This document shows positions 61,147 to 64,000 of a stretch of DNA of 64,000 bases, piece by piece. The notes beneath the pieces were generated by a model. That model made no database searches, was not told the DNA's origin, and saw only the letters and a program-made list of their open reading frames with translations. Location of the stretch: NCBI RefSeq assembly GCF_030687895.1, contig NZ_CP117452.1, positions 4,270,501 to 4,334,500 of the forward strand, written 5' to 3'. The translations under genes and the position numbers were made by a program. The DNA comes from Pseudomonas sp. FP198. GTDB taxonomy: Bacteria; Pseudomonadota; Gammaproteobacteria; Pseudomonadales; Pseudomonadaceae. Position 1 is the first letter of the stretch. Each line of letters opens with the position of its first letter.

Positions 61147-64000
61147 ATGTTCGAAAAAATCCTGATTGCCAACCGTGGCGCCATCGCCTGCCGCATCCTG
61201 CGGACCTTGCGCGAGCTGGACGTCAAAGGCGTCGCGGTTTACTCCCAGGCCGACGAAGCCAGCCTGCACATCCTCCAGGCCGACGAAGCCCACTGCCTGG
61301 GCGAAGGCGCGGCGGCGGGCACCTACCTGGCGGTGGACAAACTCCTGGCGATCGCCCAAGACAGCGGCGCGACCGCGATCCATCCCGGCTACGGTTTTCT
61401 CTCGGAAAATGCCGCTTTCGCCGAAGCTTGCGAGGCCGCCAACATTGCCTTCATCGGCCCGACACCGGAGCAGTTGCGAGTGTTCGGTCTCAAGCACACC
61501 GCACGCGCCCTGGCTCGCCAGCACGGCGTACCCCTGCTCGAAGGCACCGAACTGCTCGACAGCCTGGATGCCGCGCTACTGGCCGGCGCGCAGGTCGGCT
61601 ACCCGGTCATGCTGAAAAGCACGGCGGGCGGCGGCGGAATCGGCATGCGCGTATGCCGCAGCGCCGCTGAATTGAGCGAGTCCTTCGAAGCGGTCAAGCG
61701 CCTCGGGCAGAACAATTTCAGCGACGCCGGCGTGTTCATCGAGAAGTACATCGAACGGGCGCGGCACCTTGAGGTTCAAGTGTTCGGCGACGGCCAGGGC
61801 CAGGTGATCGCCCTGGGCGTGCGCGACTGCTCGGTGCAGCGGCGCAACCAGAAAGTCATCGAAGAAACCCCGGCGCCCAACCTGCCCGAAGGCATGGCCG
61901 ACGCGCTTTGCGCGGCCGCGATCAAGCTGGCCCGGGCGGTCGACTACCGCAGCGCCGGCACCGTGGAGTTTGTCTATGACAGTGAGGCCGGACGCTTCTA
62001 TTTCCTGGAAGTGAACACGCGCCTGCAAGTGGAGCATGGCGTCACCGAGCAGGTATGGGGCGTGGACCTGGTGCGCTGGATGGTGCAATTGGCCGCCGGT
62101 GAACTGCCGCCACTGAGCGAACTGAGCCAAGGGCTGAAAGCCGAGGGCCACGCGATCCAGGCGCGCCTGTATGCCGAGGATCCAGGCCGGGATTTCCAGC
62201 CGAGCCCTGGGCTGCTGACCGCGGTGGAATTTGCGCAGGCCAACGGCAAGGAACTGCGCATTGACACCTGGGTCGAGGCCGGTTGTCAGATCCCGCCGTA
62301 CTTCGATCCGATGATCGCCAAAGTCATTCGCTGGGCGCCGACCCGCGAGCAGGCACGCCTGGGCCTGCATCAAGCGCTGGACGAAAGCCTGCTCTACGGC
62401 GTCGAAACCAACCGCGTCTACCTGCAACAGATCCTGCTCGACGCGCCCTTCGCCAATGGCCAGCCCTGGACCCGCTGCCTGGAGACCCTGGCCTACCGCG
62501 CCAACACCGTCGAAGTGCTCAGCCCCGGCACTCAGACCAGCGTTCAGGATTACCCCGGTCGCCTCGGTTATTGGGCGGTGGGCGTGCCGCCGTCGGGGCC
62601 AATGGACAGCCGTTCGTTGCGCCTGGGCAATCGCCTGCTGGGCAACGAGGAAGGTGCGGCGGCCTTGGAAATCACCATGAGCGGGCCGCTGCTGCGCTTC
62701 AACTGCGCTGCGCGAGTGGCGGTCACCGGCGCAGAAATCGCCCTGACGCTGGACGGCAAAACGGTGCCGATGGACACCCCGCTGTCGATCGGTGCAGGGT
62801 CCACCCTCGCCATCGGCACGATTATTGGCGCCGGGGCGCGGAGTTATCTGTGTGTGCGTGGCGGCTTGCAGGTACCGGATTACCTGGGCAGCAAAAGCAC
62901 CTTCACCCTCGGCCAGTTCGGCGGCCACGGCGGGCGAGCATTGTGCACCGGCGACGTGCTGCACCTGGCTGCGTTGGATGAGCACGTCGTGATGCCGTCG
63001 ATCCAAGAGCCGCCCCTGGTGTTGCCAGCCGTGCGGCAGATCCGGGTGATCTACGGTCCCCACGGCGCGCCGGAATATTTCACCGAGCGCTACATCCAGA
63101 CGTTCTTCGACACCGCGTGGGAAGTGCATTTCAACTCCAGCCGAACCGGCGTGCGGCTGATCGGGCCGAAGCCGGAATGGGTCCGTGCCGACGGCGGCGA
63201 AGCGGGCCTGCACCCTTCCAATATCCATGACAACCCGTACGCCATCGGCGCGGTGGACTTCACCGGCGACATGCCGGTCATCCTCGGCCCCGACGGCCCC
63301 AGCCTCGGGGGCTTCGTCTGCCCGGTGACGGTGATCGAGGCGGACCTGTGGCAACTGGGACAGCTCAAGGCGGGGGACAAGGTGCGGTTTGTGCCGGTGG
63401 AGCTGAAGACTGCCCGCGCATTGGCAATGGATTTCTCCCGTGGCGAGGGAGCTTGCTCCCGCTCGAGTGCGCAGCGCTCGCCAGACAATATTCCTGGCGC
63501 TGAAAATTTGGGGCCGCTGCGCGACCCAGCGCGAGCAAGCTCGCTCGCCACAGGGTTGGGGATTACACAGACATTGATGTCGCCTGTGGTGTTGGACATC
63601 GGCCAGGACGACACCCGCCTGGTCGCGCGGCTGTCCGGCGACACCCATCTGCTGCTTGAAATCGGCGCTCCCGAACTGGACCTGGTGCTGCGTTTTCGCG
63701 CCCACGCCTTGATGCAGGCCTTGGAGCAAAAGCACCTGCAAGGGGTGATCGACCTGACGCCGGGTATTCGCTCGCTGCAAGTGCATTACCAGCCCGAGCA
63801 ATTACCCCTGGCCGATCTGCTGGCCATCATCGCCGGCGAGTGGGACGCCGTGTGCGCCGCGCAAGACTTGCAGGTGCCGTCGCGTATCGTCCATCTGCCG
63901 CTGTCCTGGGACGATCCGGCGTGCCAGCTGGCGATCGAAAAGTACATGACCACCGTGCGCAAGGACGCGCCCTGGTGCCCAAGCAACCTGGAGTTCATCC
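61147..64000 (+). CDS. Biotin-dependent guanidine (urea) carboxylase, 3' end outside window
   Basis: 951 codons open to the window end; full enzymes have about 1,200. It carboxylates guanidine (or urea) with ATP and bicarbonate. Biotin carboxylase domain: residues 1-450, with ATP-grasp loop STAGGGGIGMR near 160-170 and FLEVNTRLQVEHGVTE. PxpC-like domain: about 460-760, with SVQDYPGRLGYWAVGVPPSG. Residues about 765-802 come from a REP palindrome in frame. The PxpB-like domain follows from SPVVLDIGQDD; its end and the biotinyl domain are missing. Asp704 (GAVDFTGDMPV) favours guanidine. GAGGGG lies 8 bases before the ATG. Confidence 0.93.
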   Translation, partial: MFEKILIANRGAIACRILRTLRELDVKGVAVYSQADEASLHILQADEAHCLGEGAAAGTYLAVDKLLAIAQDSGATAIHPGYGFLSENAAFAEACEAANIAFIGPTPEQLRVFGLKHTARALARQHGVPLLEGTELLDSLDAALLAGAQVGYPVMLKSTAGGGGIGMRVCRSAAELSESFEAVKRLGQNNFSDAGVFIEKYIERARHLEVQVFGDGQGQVIALGVRDCSVQRRNQKVIEETPAPNLPEGMADALCAAAIKLARAVDYRSAGTVEFVYDSEAGRFYFLEVNTRLQVEHGVTEQVWGVDLVRWMVQLAAGELPPLSELSQGLKAEGHAIQARLYAEDPGRDFQPSPGLLTAVEFAQANGKELRIDTWVEAGCQIPPYFDPMIAKVIRWAPTREQARLGLHQALDESLLYGVETNRVYLQQILLDAPFANGQPWTRCLETLAYRANTVEVLSPGTQTSVQDYPGRLGYWAVGVPPSGPMDSRSLRLGNRLLGNEEGAAALEITMSGPLLRFNCAARVAVTGAEIALTLDGKTVPMDTPLSIGAGSTLAIGTIIGAGARSYLCVRGGLQVPDYLGSKSTFTLGQFGGHGGRALCTGDVLHLAALDEHVVMPSIQEPPLVLPAVRQIRVIYGPHGAPEYFTERYIQTFFDTAWEVHFNSSRTGVRLIGPKPEWVRADGGEAGLHPSNIHDNPYAIGAVDFTGDMPVILGPDGPSLGGFVCPVTVIEADLWQLGQLKAGDKVRFVPVELKTARALAMDFSRGEGACSRSSAQRSPDNIPGAENLGPLRDPARASSLATGLGITQTLMSPVVLDIGQDDTRLVARLSGDTHLLLEIGAPELDLVLRFRAHALMQALEQKHLQGVIDLTPGIRSLQVHYQPEQLPLADLLAIIAGEWDAVCAAQDLQVPSRIVHLPLSWDDPACQLAIEKYMTTVRKDAPWCPSNLEFI
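63440..63551. repeat. REP pair, family B (copy 5), inside the carboxylase coding sequence
   Basis: GTGGCGAGGGAGCTTGCTCC at 63440 and GAGCAAGCTCGCTCGCCAC ending at 63551 are the ends of a family B inverted repeat, with inner GGGCCGCTGCGCGACCC-like arm as in copy 3. The carboxylase frame passes through it without a stop. Confidence 0.9.

Noticed and set aside
61576..63801. A 741-codon minus-strand open frame opposite the carboxylase
   Set aside because: It has no family motifs, is rich in Arg, Gln and His, and mirrors the codon pattern of the real gene; the plus strand has a full biotin carboxylase.
61147..64000. A frameshift in the carboxylase caused by the REP
   Set aside because: Reading frame 1 was followed codon by codon from 61147 to the window end; there is no stop and the domain sequence resumes in frame.

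Overview
This 64 kb window is chromosomal DNA from a Pseudomonas, most likely of the P. fluorescens group. The reasons are GC-rich codon use, the blocks algU-mucA-mucB-mucD, dapA-bamC-purC and gcvR-bcp in the expected gene order, and many copies of two Pseudomonas-type REP palindrome families. The first gene (VWA protein) and the last (guanidine/urea carboxylase) run off the ends. Almost everything is core genome; the one accessory-looking patch is about 28.7-30.3 kb beside a tRNA-Ser. No CRISPR array, rRNA, IS element or integrase was seen.

Layout. 0-4.4 kb: VWA protein end, then a minus-strand operon MFS transporter-pxpA-pxpB-pxpC (5-oxoprolinase). 4.7-17.4 kb: small conserved genes (DUF2937, glutamine amidotransferase, oligopeptidase B, cyclic-nucleotide-binding protein, spermidine-synthase-like protein, YajD HNH nuclease, SpoU methyltransferase, a degenerate M61-like protein, YcgN, nitroreductase, hydroxyacid dehydrogenase, ycgL-rnd). 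17.5-28.4 kb: methyltransferase, eptA, glutamine-synthetase-like ligase, two LysR regulators, AraC regulator, cupin, PhyH dioxygenase, chemoreceptor. 28.7-30.4 kb: orphan Mu Com-like zinc protein, Phd/ParE toxin-antitoxin pair, tRNA-Ser(CGA). 30.5-38.4 kb: dapA-bamC-MBL-purC, gcvR-bcp, perM-tusA, bepA. 38.4-47 kb: envelope-stress operon algU-mucA-mucB plus mucD, nadB, sdhE-ygfX, ygfZ, HDOD protein. 47-53.6 kb: tctDE two-component system divergent from tctCBA tricarboxylate transporter and an AbrB-type membrane protein. 53.7-56.3 kb: ung, an enoyl-CoA hydratase-family gene and a Tyr/Gly-rich lipoprotein.

56.5-64 kb holds the most interesting system, a guanidine assimilation operon. In order it has a sigma-54-like promoter, a clear guanidine-I (ykkC) riboswitch, an ABC transporter (binding protein, permease, ATPase), two DUF1989 proteins (UAAP1/UAAP2, now understood as carboxyguanidine deiminase), a REP pair, and a second element built of two hairpins with ACGA and ACGG loops that fits the guanidine-II (mini-ykkC) riboswitch. 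Immediately after comes a biotin-dependent carboxylase. Residue 704 of that enzyme is Asp where yeast urea amidolyase has Asn, which favours guanidine over urea as substrate. A whole 112-nt REP palindrome lies in frame inside the carboxylase, between its two carboxyltransferase-type domains, adding about 38 residues. Two guanidine-sensing RNAs of different classes in one operon and an in-frame REP element in its key enzyme are the main findings.

REP pairs occur 13 times (8 of one family, 5 of another), nearly always just after gene ends. Long antisense open frames are common because of the GC-rich codon use and were left out.
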